This document shows, in pieces, positions 50,122-62,263 of a stretch of DNA of 64,000 bases. The translations under genes and the position numbers were made by a program. The notes beneath the pieces are model-generated. The model worked only from the letters and a program-made list of their open reading frames with translations. It had not been told where the DNA came from and ran no database searches. The DNA is from Branchiostoma floridae (lineage: Eukaryota; Chordata; Leptocardii; Amphioxiformes; Branchiostomatidae): the NCBI RefSeq assembly GCF_000003815.2, contig NC_049983.1:5997276-6061275 (forward strand), in the 5' to 3' direction. Position 1 is the first letter of the stretch. Every line of letters begins with the position of its first letter.

Positions 50122-52650
50122 GAAAAATTGTACTGTTTATCTTAAAATTGGCAACAATACACAAACGCAGTAACAAATTTGTGTAACTTGTCGTCGTTAT
50201 TGTGTAGTTTTTGTTTGATTTACCCACGTTTAGAGTGTCTGGATAAGCGATACCGTAGCGTCAGAATGCCGCGGTAAGTGGGAGCGCATGCATGGAATAT
50301 TGTTGCGCTTTGCAGTGACTGATGAGACAGTACTAGTATTGTATCATCAAGCTTTATTGACACGACAAAAAGTACAGTCAATTTTGTATGGCCAACTTTA
50401 AACTGCAACGAAAAAAGAAAGAATACATAGTATATCTTACAATTCTACTAATTAAACATTATGATATGATTCTACTAATTATCGGTGAAAAGTGTACAGT
50501 AGTTCTCTTCCATAGTAACGTTATATGATAGTACAGATTTTCAAGGGCAAATCTACTAGTACAAACGTTACACTATGTTGTGAATTGTCCATTCAGGTTG
50601 GTTGTACAAGAATATATGTAATCAGGTGTGGCTTTTTTTCTAATCAACAAACAAAAAGGATCTTCCTTTTACTCTTGGTGGCAGTACATGAAATTACACA
50701 AAGGAAATACTAATTATTGTATTCTATTCTATTTTCTACTGGAGGAAGAGGATACACCACCAGGACTGTTGTGCAGACAGGTGGGGTTGTGCCTTGATAG
50801 AGGGTGTCAATTTGACAGTGCTAAATTCATTATTGGTCGGGTGCTCGAACTCAACTAATGCCACAAAGTCTGGCCTGTCAGAGAACACAATAGTCAACTG
50901 GCTACAAAGGTGGCATCAACAGACACCAAGGAGAGGATAGCAAAGTCACGTACAAGAAGCGTTACTGTGACAGAAACACCAGCTTTATGTATGATTAGGC
51001 TATTTGGGACAATATTGTAACTATTAAACTAAGTGACAATTAGAGATATTATTATACCAACCATGAGTTCAAACATTGTATTTCCTGACAGACATGAATA
51101 AGTTTTTATGACTTTTCAGACACCACGTCATGGTATATGCTGTGTAATTTAGTAATGCACTGTACTACAAACAGTTAATCAGAATAATTAGATAATCATA
51201 AACTGATTAGTTTATGTGGAAAATAAATGGACGTCAAGTTTATAACAGACGTATAATAACTGCAATTGCTGCATCCTTTTTTCAGACAAAAAGCATGCAA
51301 AACATTGAGATATGCAAAACAGACTCCGTGCAAACATACAGTCGCTAATTAGCTTTGTTCATCAATATAATGTATTAGCTGATTAACTCTAAGTATAAAA
51401 ACAGAATGCGATCCTTTTTGTCTGAATACAATGTGCATACATTTATATGTATTTGTAATGATAATGTAATTGCAGAGCAGCCATGATATCCAATTGGATT
51501 TTTTTTTAAATTGCACTTCGCTAAAAACGGCTAATAAGCATATCTTGGTAAAGAGTTAAAAGTGTAGTGCAGTTTGTTTGGAGAGGTACCGGTCTGCTTG
51601 TATGAAGATTAGTTATGCTTGTGACAACCTTGAATAAGTGCAGTAATTGCCCTTGCCTTGTGTAAAAAAGCAGGAAAACTTTAATCATAACCACGCTATT
51701 GTCTGCTGTGGGTACGTAATACCAACGTTTAGGGTCACATAACGTGTTGCATCTGTAGAAAATTTCCGTTTGTGACATAATTTTTTTTTCTTGAAGTAAA
51801 ACGGTGCTTGCTTTGTTAATGTGTGAAACATTAGCATGCTGTGTGCGTGTTGTAATAAAGAAATAAAAGTTTGATTACCGTACAGTACTCACATTGGATT
51901 TTTCAAGTTCAATTTTGGAAAAGTCCATTTTTGCATAAAGGGGAGAGCGGAGTGAAAATAGCTGAATTTGCTCCTAAGCAAATACCGGCCTTTCTAGTTA
52001 GAAGCTTGTATTTGGCTGTGGAAAAAGTGGAATGATTCGAATGTAAATTTATAAGTTTCCACTAGGCGTTGATAACTGAGCGACCAAATTGGGTTTTTGT
52101 GACCCATCAAATGTATCACTCAACAGACAACAAAACACACAGAACGTAAAATGTTCTTTATGGATGAAATCCGTTGATGAATCTTTCAAGTCTTTTATCG
52201 CTTATGATCAGTGGTATTCAATAGGTTTGTCCACGGGCTTTGGATTATGAACTAGAACTGTGTTTCTTACTAAAATTTCTGTCAAAAGAACAACCTGTTG
52301 AAGTTATGTTTTAGAACTGGACTATTTTAACATTTTATGTGATTTTGTCAGATTTAGATGTTGTCAAATGATTTCCTTGGATTTGACTAAAATGTCATGA
52401 GGAACACTACACTGTTACATTGTAAATTAGGAAACTCGTTTGCGAACAGTTCTGCAGGAATTTTGATTTTAATGTCTTTATACTTTCTATACCATATGTT
52501 TTCCTTTGTATACATATTATTGTAATTGTAATTGTGAAAGACTGTGTATCTTTAAAATACAATAACAAGAAAAGATGGTCGATTTGGCCACCCCCAACAT
52601 CTTTGGATACAAAGGATATTAACAGTTCACCCAGTGCTTAAGAAATAGTA
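50122..52650. other. Region downstream of the putative promoter, no exon recognised
   Basis: AT-rich sequence. AATAAA occurs twice in GTAATAAAGAAATAAAAG near 51855 and could end a transcript starting near 50085. No domain-bearing frame on either strand. Confidence 0.4.
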
Positions 52651-53044
52651 AACACCCTCCAGATTAATTTTGGACTTCCAGACAGGCATTAGTCATTTGA
52701 AAAATGATTAACCAAATGAATTAAGATTTAAAATTATGGTATATTAAAAGGTAATTAATATGTAGATTGGAATTAGATGTCTCTAGAAACAAAGCCAATT
52801 CTGGAGAATTCTGGGAACCTGAGCCAGAATTCTGGCCTAGAGATAGAATTCTCCAGAATTCTGGGAACATAAGTCAGAATTCTCCAGAAGCTTTGTTCCT
52901 GGAGACATCTAATTGGAATCTACATATTCATTACCTTTTAAAAGACCATAGTTGCAAATCTTAATTCATTTGGTAATCGTTTTTCAAATGATTAAGGTTT
53001 GTCCGGAATTAATCTGGAAGTCCAAAATTAACCTGGAGGGTGTT
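52651..53044. mobile_element. 394-bp near-perfect palindromic MITE with AGTA duplication
   Basis: AACACCCTCCAGATTAATTT at the left pairs with AAATTAACCTGGAGGGTGTT at the right, and pairing continues inward through TCTAATT.., GAATTCTGG and similar segments to the centre. AGTA is found at 52647-52650 and 53045-53048. Non-coding. Confidence 0.85.
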
Positions 53045-55743
53045 AGTAGCAAGTAAAGAGTCAAACACAAAAAGCAATGAAAGACAGTTGTAAGTTGTAA
53101 CCAATCTATTGGTTAATGGACCTGCATTTGCATCCTGGTACAAATATATACTACATAACGTTATAACAAATATGCAACAACTGGGTGTCATATAATACAT
53201 ACAAAAATAATACTCGGGTGCAAAACAGACAAGTACAACAAAAGCACGTAGGTTTTGAACATATATGTACAGGGAAGTAGTCATTGAAGGAATGTTCAGA
53301 AAAAGAATTTAGTACTTGAAGCTTATTCTACCTACCACCAAGTAAAGCCTCAGTAGAGTTTGACATCTCATATATATCAATACTTGTCAGATTCAACCTT
53401 CTCAATGCTGTTTAATCATATTTCAAACACAAAATATGGCGACAAAAGGCTTCTTTAGCGGGGACAAGGATGTTTTGTTTTGTTTAAAAACATCAAACAA
53501 TGTAGTAGTAAGTAGTAGCGGTTCTACTACGAGTAGTAATATCAAACTACGAGATTCTTTCTCCGCATATTCTTGAATACAGTCCATCCAAGTTCCTACA
53601 ATCACTTAGTCCACAATTAACAGCATATACTTCAATATGTACACCATAGTACATTTTGTATAACATCCCTTCACTTACATGTACTTTTAAAGCTACCAGC
53701 ATATTGACAAGGCTAAGTGCTTGTCATCTTTGTTACGGGGACACACTTCCTTAACGTTATACCTGTGCTACTGTTTCTTCACTAATACAGTAAGTCATTG
53801 GCACACCTTGAGTTAGAATGTATTAAATACCAATTGTCTTTAAAACACAAGACTGTCCAAAAGTGTTCCTTAGATGAATCATATTAATATTCATTCACCG
53901 TATGACATTATGAAGTGAATAATCTGCAAAAACTTCTTCGGATGATCACTACAGGGAGACTTCATGCTATGACAAACTTGTGGAAATCCACAATCATATT
54001 GCAATGTTGAATCCTATACCTAAAGCACCAATCTGAAGAATTCCTTTGTTTGTTGTTCTTAAAAGTGTCTACTACCGGAATGATTCAATGTTAAACAACA
54101 TTGCAAAATTGCTAGAATTAGATGTACGCTGTGACACGTTTTAATTTAAACCTTGTTCTTTATAACACAGTATAAACCTATATACTTGAAGTAAGGTAAA
54201 AATCTAATAAAATGTTTGTTTTTTTAACCAAATATCTACTAGTGCCAGTAAAGCTTCACAATACAGTGACTTACAAACAAGTCTTGTTCGTTCCTATCAT
54301 ATTTGATAATACTACACCAAACATACATTTATGGAAGTAATGAATTGCAATAACTGTGGCTTTAAATAGCTAAGAAAAGGCTCGGAAGCCTGAGTTGTTA
54401 CATGTATATAGCGCTAAAAAACCTTGAACAAAATGTATCTGATGTTATACATGTATGTAATTTTAACTAATACCTCATCAACCAAATATACTTGGCTGTT
54501 ACAGGTATCTTAGCTTGTATACGATGTCATAAAATATCTAACTATCATACAAAGCATGGAAAAAATCTGTACAGAGAACACACACATCTGTAACGCTAGT
54601 TCACCTTTATCTGTGGGGTACCCTAAATCCGTTATCTTTAAAAACAAGTTACATAGCGATATAAAGTCAACAGAAAGTGCAGTATTTATTTTTCAAAATA
54701 TTGCGCTGTTCGTCAACTTGATAGCCTTAAATACTCTGTGTTATAAAAAAGCAACGGATATAAGTAACCCCGGATAAAGGTTAACGTTATGTGTTTCCTA
54801 TGTTTTATACACTTTCAGAAGTCACCCTCTTGGCAACCATGACATTGAACTGTACACAATGGCTCACTTCCTATGATTCCATGACGAAGCTTCATTCAAC
54901 TATCGTAATATTTACAGACGATTCCTAAGTACGCTTCAGCTATAACGTCTACTAAAGAAGTACGAAAGTTACAAGACATGGTTGTTCCTTTCTCCAACAC
55001 TGTAGCATATCATCTTCCTAGACACTGTTACCTTATAATGTAAATGATAGTATGCAACTTTACAGCAACAGGTTCGTTTCACTTCAAATACTTAAACAGT
55101 AGTTACATCATTTCCTCAAACATTCAATTCCTACCACTTGTGGCTTTGAGTAACTTTTTACAAACTTTTCAGGTTGCAAATTTCAGAAGTGTCACATGTT
55201 CTTCACACGTGGACTTGTCTTAAAAACAATAAAATCACAGAATTCTAACTTGAACTTCTCATTTGAACTAACTGGAAATACACAATCTTCTTAAATAAAG
55301 ATATTGAACGATATCTAAAATGCACTTCAATCTTTCCACCGTCTTATGCGGCACCTTTTTGAGCCTGAGATTTGTTAATTGCACTACAGTCGACAGCATT
55401 ACTTACAGTTAAAAACAGTCTTTTTTCCTTTGCTAATTCCATCACGTTGGAAAATCACTCAATAGCAAAGTTCTTCTTTCACAACCACATGTTTATGACA
55501 AGAGCCAATGTTTTGGTGACCATCTGTCACTGCATTTGTAAGAATGATAATTGTCTCTTAGTATTCCAGGTTGGCATGTAAATGTGACAATGCTTTATGT
55601 TTGGGACCACATTTGTAGTGTTGCAGCAGCGACACCTAGCTGCAGTACAGAAGTAGAATTGGTCACTATTGCCCTGAGGAAGGTGACAGACAGTTTCTTG
55701 TAAACATGTTCTTGTGAACAGAGAACTTTGTTAATATCCAATC
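53045..55743. other. AT-rich region 3' of the PRRT-like gene
   Basis: No exon recognised. It could contain a long 3' UTR of the minus-strand gene, but an AATAAA on the minus strand at 55744-55749 allows a short UTR instead. Confidence 0.4.
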
Positions 55744-55749
55744 TTTATT
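55744..55749 (-). terminator. Candidate polyadenylation signal AATAAA
   Basis: On the minus strand AATAAA lies about 69 bases beyond the stop codon of the PRRT-like gene. Use is not demonstrated. Confidence 0.4.
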
Positions 55750-55817
55750 TTATCTTGCAAAATGTATGTGAATAGTTGCTGGTGATTGGCACAATGGAGC
55801 AACATCAAAGTAGAGCC

Positions 55818-58800
55818 TCACAAGTCTATAACATCCTTTTCTACTGCAAACCCATTGATGGCGTCACAAACGTGTCCTAGTTCGGCCTGCACACTGACTG
55901 GAGATGACAGGGGCTCCCCACTCAGGGCTTGACTCTCCTGACCCTCCCCTTCCCCCCTGGCCATCTCATCCCTCTCCCTTCTCTGCGGGTCGCTGAAGCT
56001 CCTCCGTAGGGTGTCCTGTCTGCTGCTTCCCCCACTCTGAGAGTCATCACCGTCCAACTGCGAATATCCCTGCTTAGATGGGTTAGATCCTAGAGAAAGG
56101 CTCGACCTGGAGAATTTAGGCAAGGATGTCAGGATTTTCGGCTTGTTCTTTGCAGCGTCAGGATTCTTTTTGTACTTGGGATTTCCTCCGACGGCTCCGA
56201 GCTCGGTCATGGATCTGCTTTTGGAAGGAGACTGGGTTTCGGAGGATGGTCCCGTGCTATCGCCATACTTGTTATCGGTAGTGCTAAGTGTCAACAGCGA
56301 CGTTTCATCGTCGGAGTCACTTTTACCCGACCCTTGAGAGAAGTCCCGTAAGGTTATTCCTAAACTAAATGTACTGCGGCTCTTTGCCGGTGTGTACATA
56401 TTCGTGAAGACATTGTCTATGCTCCGTCTGAAGTTTAAAGGAGATGGTGGCTCAAAGTCTAAGTTGCCATCTAGTAGGGGAGTATCAATGAGTGAATTGC
56501 TGGGTGAGTTACTGTTGGAATCACTGGGTGTTTCATCTGAGTCACGTTGGAAAATTTCGATGTCCACCACGTGCTGAGGACTGTCCACATCAGCATAGTG
56601 AGCTGGGCTATCAAAGTTGGAAGGCTGACGGGAACTGTCGCCGTCAAGGTATTCTTCCGATGTCTCCATGTCCACGTAATGGCGGGGGCTGTCGACATCG
56701 GTGGCATAGTGTTGCGGACTGGTGGTGTTGGATGTTCCCTCTGCCTCGGACCGAGTCTGTGCCTCCAGGTCTACGTCGTACTCTTCTTCGTCCCTTGTGT
56801 CCTGCTCACTGCTGGCAAAGTTGTCATAGGTCGTAGTGAGAGTTTGTACCTCGATGTTCTCTAGAATCTCGTCATCCGTGGTGGGGTTGTCCTCGACGAT
56901 GATGCTCGCCTGAGATACAGATCCTTGCACGTCGCTCGGCGCCATGGTGATCATGGGAATCATCTCGGCGATGTCTTTGGTGCCCTGGGGGTTGTGGATG
57001 TTGCCCCCCAGGTTGCCGTCGCTGTGCGTCATGCAGGAGAACTCGCTGTAGTGGTGGGCGTTTCCGTCCGGCAGGTCGAGCTCGATCTTCTCCCCTCGGT
57101 AGCAACACCTGTAACAGCAGTAGCAGCATCTGCCGCAGCAGGGGTCGCGAGGTCGCCCGTCCTTGTGGAACCGGAACGGTTGCGTTGCCACGTAACTCAT
57201 CGTGACGCACATAAGGAACTCACACAGGCGGAACGCCGTCTGGAACCCCCACCAAGGCCACGGCTCCGGCTGCTTATAGAATATCCCAAACACTTCCACC
57301 ATGGCATACACTTGCAGTAAGGAGCACAACAGCCCTAATATCGCAGTCACCAGGGTCACCTTCACAGCTGTCCCTAGCCGGGTTTTCTGCTTCTTCTTGA
57401 TTGGATTTATTCCCTGCAGTTTGGACTTGCTGATGTTCATGCGCTGAATTTCCTTCATCCTGTGCCTAGCACTACGATACAGTCTCCTGAATATGAAAAA
57501 GTATGAGAACGCCAGGATGATACCCCAAATGGCGAACACGCCCTGGCACACCAGCATCAAAATCTTCGCCGTACCGAGGAATCCGATGATGAGATCCGTC
57601 GCGACGGAAAGTCCGAAGTGTAGAACGATGATGGAAACCATTACGCAGGTCTGGTAGACTTTGGGTGACATTGCCTGCATTTTCGTGGTCTGTAGTAGGG
57701 CCAGATACAGCAGGCAGAAAGCTGACGTCATACACGGAAAGCCGACACTAAAGAGGAAGTAGGACAACGCTGGATGGAGCAACTTCAAGGAGTTGTACGC
57801 GTCCACAAACATGTAGACTGCCCGTGATGCACCCATCAGCAGCATAAGGAAGTTTAGTGCTAAGAAATATCCCATGCTTAGCAGATGCTTCCGTGTAAGT
57901 CTGACCATACTGATGAGGGAGTAAAGAGCAAGTAGAGCAAAGAGCCCTCCAAAAGTGTAGATGTGGACGAACCACCAGAATCGCCAGGTGTCTTTGGCTT
58001 CGTCCCACTTGGGTTCAGGTTCAGCCCAGGGTACGTGGTCCCAGCCCATTCCGTAAGGGTCGTATGGCTCGCTTGTGGGCTCTGCTTCTGGTTCGGCCTT
58101 TGGCGTCCATTCTAGGTTGGGGTTTGGCTGCCACTCTGGCCTCACGGGTGGGGCTCTCTCTGCAGTGGGAGATGGTTCAGTCTCGGGTACTGGGGGTGGG
58201 TACCCTTCAGGGGTGGGGGAAGGTCCTGTGTTTGGGATTTGAGGCCCCGTATTTGGGATTTGAGATCCCGTATTTGGGATTTGAGATCCCGTGCTTGGGA
58301 TTTGAGGTGGGTTGGCTTCTGGGGTGGGGGACGGTTCTGCATTCGGAATTTGAGGTGGGTTACTTACTGGGGTGGGGGATGGTTCCATCTCTGGAATCTG
58401 AGGTGGGCTTTGTTCAGGAGTTGGGGATGGCTCAGCCTCTGGAATTTGAGGTGGGTTTTGTTCTGGAGTTGGCGATGGCTCTGCCTTAGGTGATGTGGAA
58501 GGGACACTTTCTGGTGTTGGAGACGGTTCTGCTTCTGGAGTTTGGGACTGTCCTCTGGGTGGAACAGCAGGCTGTTGCATTGTGGACGCTTCCGAATCTG
58601 AGGTTGGTGTAGCACTGGGCTCAGGCTCAGGTTCAGGTTCAGGTTCTGGTTCAGGTTGTGGAGTGGATGAAGGCGCTGCTTCTGTGGGAGTCCCTGTAGA
58701 AATACCGGGCCTGTATGGACCACTGTTGCCTCCATTCCCCAGCTGCTTGCTTACAGGAGGGCTCTGCACAGGAGTTGTGACTATCGGACCCACTGTAGTC

Positions 58801-59723
58801 ACTGACCCGTCTTTCTGTGATGGTGGTTGGTACGTTGTAACTCTAGGTGGAGAAGTAACTACACTGCTGCTTGCACTATTCACAGGTGCGACAGTTGATG
58901 GTGGATCATTTAGCTGAGCTGTCTGAGTGGCCGTGTCTGGCTGCAACATTAACGAAGGGCCTGTCTGTTGTAGAATAGTCCTACTACTTGACACTGACAG
59001 TACTTCAACAGTTGGGGTAGGTGTGATGGCAGGCCTATCGCTCAAGTCAATAGGTAGGACGGCAGGAGTGGGCTGAGGCTGCAACCGTGAAATAAGCACC
59101 TCTGTCGCAGGGCTCGGCTGAAGAGACCAATTTACGGAGCTTAATTGCCCCTGAGCTCCATCGATCTGACTCGGCTTAGGCTGAACCTGGATATCAACAC
59201 TGCTTGGCTCCAACTGTGGCGTCTTTGTAGGGGTCGGCGTGGGTCGGCTCGTGACAGGCCGGGTGGGTTGAACCGACGTAACCACGGACTGCACGTCAGT
59301 GGGTGTCAGTGTCACAGGGTTGCCCACTTCTGACAGACTACCCTGCCTGGTGGATTGCTCACTGCCAGTAGATGTAGGTGGATATGTAGAAGTGTCCCTT
59401 GAAGCCTGGGATTCATCTGTGTTAGGTGGTATTGCTGATGGGATCACTGACTTGGCCTCACCGCTGCTAATTACATTGGGTGAAGTGGACATTGCTGAGC
59501 CTTTGTACCTCCCGCTGGGTGTGTTTGATGGCGGTTGAACAGAATCTACCGGCAGGACGCGATTAGTCGTCTCCGCCCTTTGCCTGGTATCCGTACCTCT
59601 TGTTGCAGTCTCTTGGGTCACGGAGGGCACCAATTCTCTGTTGGCCACGCAAATGACAACATGGCAAAGTATCACGAGGGCGAGACACACGCACGAGGAA
59701 CGGGTTGTAGGCCTCGCGTACAT
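55818..59723 (-). CDS. PRRT3/PRRT4-like proline-rich multi-pass membrane protein
   Basis: A single open frame of 1301 codons without an intron. It has a signal peptide (VCLALVILCHVVICVANREL) and a Ser/Thr/Pro-rich extracellular part to about residue 560. That part includes a PEPEPEPEPEP run near 360, repeats of PSPTPEQNPPQIPEAE type and of QIPNTGS. From about 580 to 850 come seven hydrophobic segments: FVHIYTFGGLFALLALYSL, then YFLALNFLMLLMG, FLFSVGFPCMTSAFCLLYL, CVMVSIIVLHFGLS, FAIWGIILAFSYFFIF, VTLVTAILGLLCSLLQVYAM and CEFLMCVTMSYVATQPF. A Cys cluster (CCGRCCYCCYRCC) follows, then a ~430-residue Ser/Asp-rich tail with DSPRHYVDME-like repeats and SRSSLSLG/SRSTFSLG motifs. The HIYxFGGLFALLAL and FPCMTSAF segments match PRRT3/PRRT4 as I remember them. 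An acceptor CATCTGCAG at about 59837 suggests a spliced 5' UTR. Human PRRT3/4 are shorter; function is unknown. Confidence 0.8.
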   Translation of the reverse strand: MYARPTTRSSCVCLALVILCHVVICVANRELVPSVTQETATRGTDTRQRAETTNRVLPVDSVQPPSNTPSGRYKGSAMSTSPNVISSGEAKSVIPSAIPPNTDESQASRDTSTYPPTSTGSEQSTRQGSLSEVGNPVTLTPTDVQSVVTSVQPTRPVTSRPTPTPTKTPQLEPSSVDIQVQPKPSQIDGAQGQLSSVNWSLQPSPATEVLISRLQPQPTPAVLPIDLSDRPAITPTPTVEVLSVSSSRTILQQTGPSLMLQPDTATQTAQLNDPPSTVAPVNSASSSVVTSPPRVTTYQPPSQKDGSVTTVGPIVTTPVQSPPVSKQLGNGGNSGPYRPGISTGTPTEAAPSSTPQPEPEPEPEPEPEPSATPTSDSEASTMQQPAVPPRGQSQTPEAEPSPTPESVPSTSPKAEPSPTPEQNPPQIPEAEPSPTPEQSPPQIPEMEPSPTPVSNPPQIPNAEPSPTPEANPPQIPSTGSQIPNTGSQIPNTGPQIPNTGPSPTPEGYPPPVPETEPSPTAERAPPVRPEWQPNPNLEWTPKAEPEAEPTSEPYDPYGMGWDHVPWAEPEPKWDEAKDTWRFWWFVHIYTFGGLFALLALYSLISMVRLTRKHLLSMGYFLALNFLMLLMGASRAVYMFVDAYNSLKLLHPALSYFLFSVGFPCMTSAFCLLYLALLQTTKMQAMSPKVYQTCVMVSIIVLHFGLSVATDLIIGFLGTAKILMLVCQGVFAIWGIILAFSYFFIFRRLYRSARHRMKEIQRMNISKSKLQGINPIKKKQKTRLGTAVKVTLVTAILGLLCSLLQVYAMVEVFGIFYKQPEPWPWWGFQTAFRLCEFLMCVTMSYVATQPFRFHKDGRPRDPCCGRCCYCCYRCCYRGEKIELDLPDGNAHHYSEFSCMTHSDGNLGGNIHNPQGTKDIAEMIPMITMAPSDVQGSVSQASIIVEDNPTTDDEILENIEVQTLTTTYDNFASSEQDTRDEEEYDVDLEAQTRSEAEGTSNTTSPQHYATDVDSPRHYVDMETSEEYLDGDSSRQPSNFDSPAHYADVDSPQHVVDIEIFQRDSDETPSDSNSNSPSNSLIDTPLLDGNLDFEPPSPLNFRRSIDNVFTNMYTPAKSRSTFSLGITLRDFSQGSGKSDSDDETSLLTLSTTDNKYGDSTGPSSETQSPSKSRSMTELGAVGGNPKYKKNPDAAKNKPKILTSLPKFSRSSLSLGSNPSKQGYSQLDGDDSQSGGSSRQDTLRRSFSDPQRRERDEMARGEGEGQESQALSGEPLSSPVSVQAELGHVCDAINGFAVEKDVIDL

Positions 59724-59837
59724 GATGAATGTGGAAATGTTGGACGTCTCCTACGGAATGTTCTTGTCATCTGGACATTGCGATCTCATCAGTCTTCTAT
59801 TAGAATGGCAGCTTGAGAGGATCCAGGAATCCCTGCA

Positions 59838-61946
59838 GATGGAAAGAAGAGACACAGAGTCAAACATTATGCTAATGTCATGAAACATAATTGAGGGATG
59901 GTTCAGGAATGATTATTGGGATGGGGGTCAGAAAATAGGGGAAAACATTTGATAACATTGGAGGGAATAAGACTCTGAAAGATGCTGAAAGAAGTTGAAT
60001 GTGCTGGTAGTCCTTCATGGACGAATACAAATGCACAAATGCAAAATGTTACTATAATGTTTGAGCATTATAGGACACATTTATCTCAATCCTGTCATCC
60101 TTTCTGATCCATCCCTATATAATATTGCAAATTTGGCATCGTGGGCATGTCCGATGGCAATGATGGCATCTGGAATACTTGTACGTCTCGAATCCTGTAG
60201 GTACTTTACTTCTCTCCACAACATAAATTCTTAATGTGACTCTCATGCAAATCTGGAATGGTATTTCTCATGTACTAATTAAATAAAGTGATTTCCTAAG
60301 TTATCTCTACATTTTAGCAAATAGAAGTATACACATGTTAAGTATTTCTTGACTCCCTCAATATAGCACTCAAGATCTCTTTGGAAATGAAATGTAGATT
60401 GAACAAACTTGAATTTACAATGTTAACGGGAGGTGCCCCAACACGGTACGCTTTTTCTTGCGCTCAAACTCATGGCGCTCCATCGCTAGTTGCCTGAGAG
60501 TGGTCAAAGTTTGATGACTGAATTTTTTACACATAGACTTGAACAACATACTTGAATAAGAAATGCATTCATGTGGTTCATGAACCTTTCGCGCTGCGTG
60601 TTACAAGCGGCAAACACTGTGAGACAATTTCGTGTATGTAACCTTCCAATTTTGTGCTACGCTGGACAGTGTGCCTAACTCGGTACGCTTTTTTACATTT
60701 TGCTCTCTTCAGAAGTAAGTGGTAAATTTAAGTACACAGAAAAAAATTAATAGTATGATATTTTAGATTACTTTTAACAGTAAAATCGTGACTGTATGTA
60801 CTTTCTGTCTCATATGAGGAAGGCTGTACCTAGAACAATCCAGCTGATGTTTTTACGGGCAATGGGCTGAATGCACTGATTGTGAATGCCCGACTAAAAA
60901 AACCATTACGAAAAAACGACACCGCCAACATCAACAAAACTCTGTGAGATTATATGAAAATATGATATACATCTCTCTATCAAGTCTTATTTTCATAGAC
61001 AGCACGAATCATATGTTACAGTCAAATAAATCTTTGGAGCGTTCTCTTGTCTGCCACCTTCACGGCCACACTCCCTTGGGAGTACAATGGTGGCAATGTT
61101 TATGTCGCTTCCTTTTGGTTGCTTTTCTACTCAACAAACATTTGAAGACCCATATCCATAGTGTTTTATGGAGCTTTATTTATGTGTATCATGGCAGTTG
61201 TGTGACTGCTTGAAAGAGTTCGTATAGTTAGCGACACGAGCCGCCAATACGCAGAGGCCGGTGACCGCAGTGATTCAGCACTGTCAACATTACTGTTAGA
61301 ATTCTGTTTTTAAAAAACATGAAGTAAATATGTTAAAGTATACTTGGAATGCAAATTAAAGCTGTGTGCATGGACTTGGTTTATTTACCTTTGTAACAGC
61401 ATAGTCAGTGGCAACAAACACGGTGTACTTATGGATAATAAGATCAGCAAAAAATCCGTACCGTCTTAGGACGGGAACCGTCTTAGGGCGGCCCCCGTTA
61501 CATACGTAAGAATCTACACAAATAGCATTAATAGCAAAGAATCTAAACAAATATCAATAACAGAAATGCGAGAAGAAGTTGAATTTATCCAGCAATAGTC
61601 TCATTTTATATCTGTGAGCTGTATCTTTTCAACATGTCTTGTTGTGACCTGTACTTAGCCCAGTGTGGCAAAAATGTGCAATAAAGGTCTTCATTCATTC
61701 ATTAATAGATCTTGATCTTTAACTTGGGCTTTGAACTGCTACTTTGCATAATATCACAGATGGCAATTTCAATGTTCATATGAACCAGTGAGTGCTGACA
61801 TAGTTGATACCCATTGTTCTGTATCACCACAACTGTGTTATTAGATCCTACCCATAATATGGCCTTGGGGAGTCACAGAGACCCATAAGGGCTATAACAT
61901 GGGGCTGACAAATGGTCGCTTATTCCCATAAACCAAATGGCCTCTG
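59838..61946. other. Upstream of the PRRT-like gene, no exon recognised
   Basis: CTCGGTACGCTTTTT/ACACGGTACGCTTTTT occurs twice about 240 bp apart (near 60440 and 60679). Otherwise plain sequence. The gene's first exon and promoter may lie here but could not be fixed. Confidence 0.4.
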
Positions 61947-62263
61947 CAGGGCTCGAAATACCACCTGCATATGCAGGTTTGTGCAGGTAAAGTTGGAGCT
62001 GTGCAGGTATTTCTGGTGTCTACCTGCTTCTAACCTGCACTGTCCATGTGCTGGGTTTTATACATAAATGTCCTATGATGTAGGTGTATGTGGATTGTTA
62101 TTAGCTGCATTGACTGCTTTAATTTAAAAGAAATGAAAAAAAGCAATGGTTCCAATAAAATTTTAGTATGATCCATACTTTCTAAATTTAGAGTGATGCA
62201 GGTAAAATTTGTTTGGTGCAGGTTACCCGTGCAGGTATGCAGAAAAAAGGATTTCGAGCCCTG
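61947..62263. mobile_element. hAT-type MITE (CAGGGCTCGAAAT ends)
   Basis: The left end CAGGGCTCGAAAT is the exact inverse of the right end ATTTCGAGCCCTG, and GCAGGT motifs repeat inside both ends. The hexamer CCTCTG directly flanks both ends (61941-61946, 62264-62269). hAT elements usually duplicate 8 bp, so the flank is shorter than expected. The interior carries no transposase. Confidence 0.8.

Noticed and set aside
56492-59538. Several plus-strand frames opposite the PRRT-like gene.
   Set aside because: They mirror its proline-rich and acidic repeats; the minus-strand frame is far longer and has the signal peptide and membrane segments.
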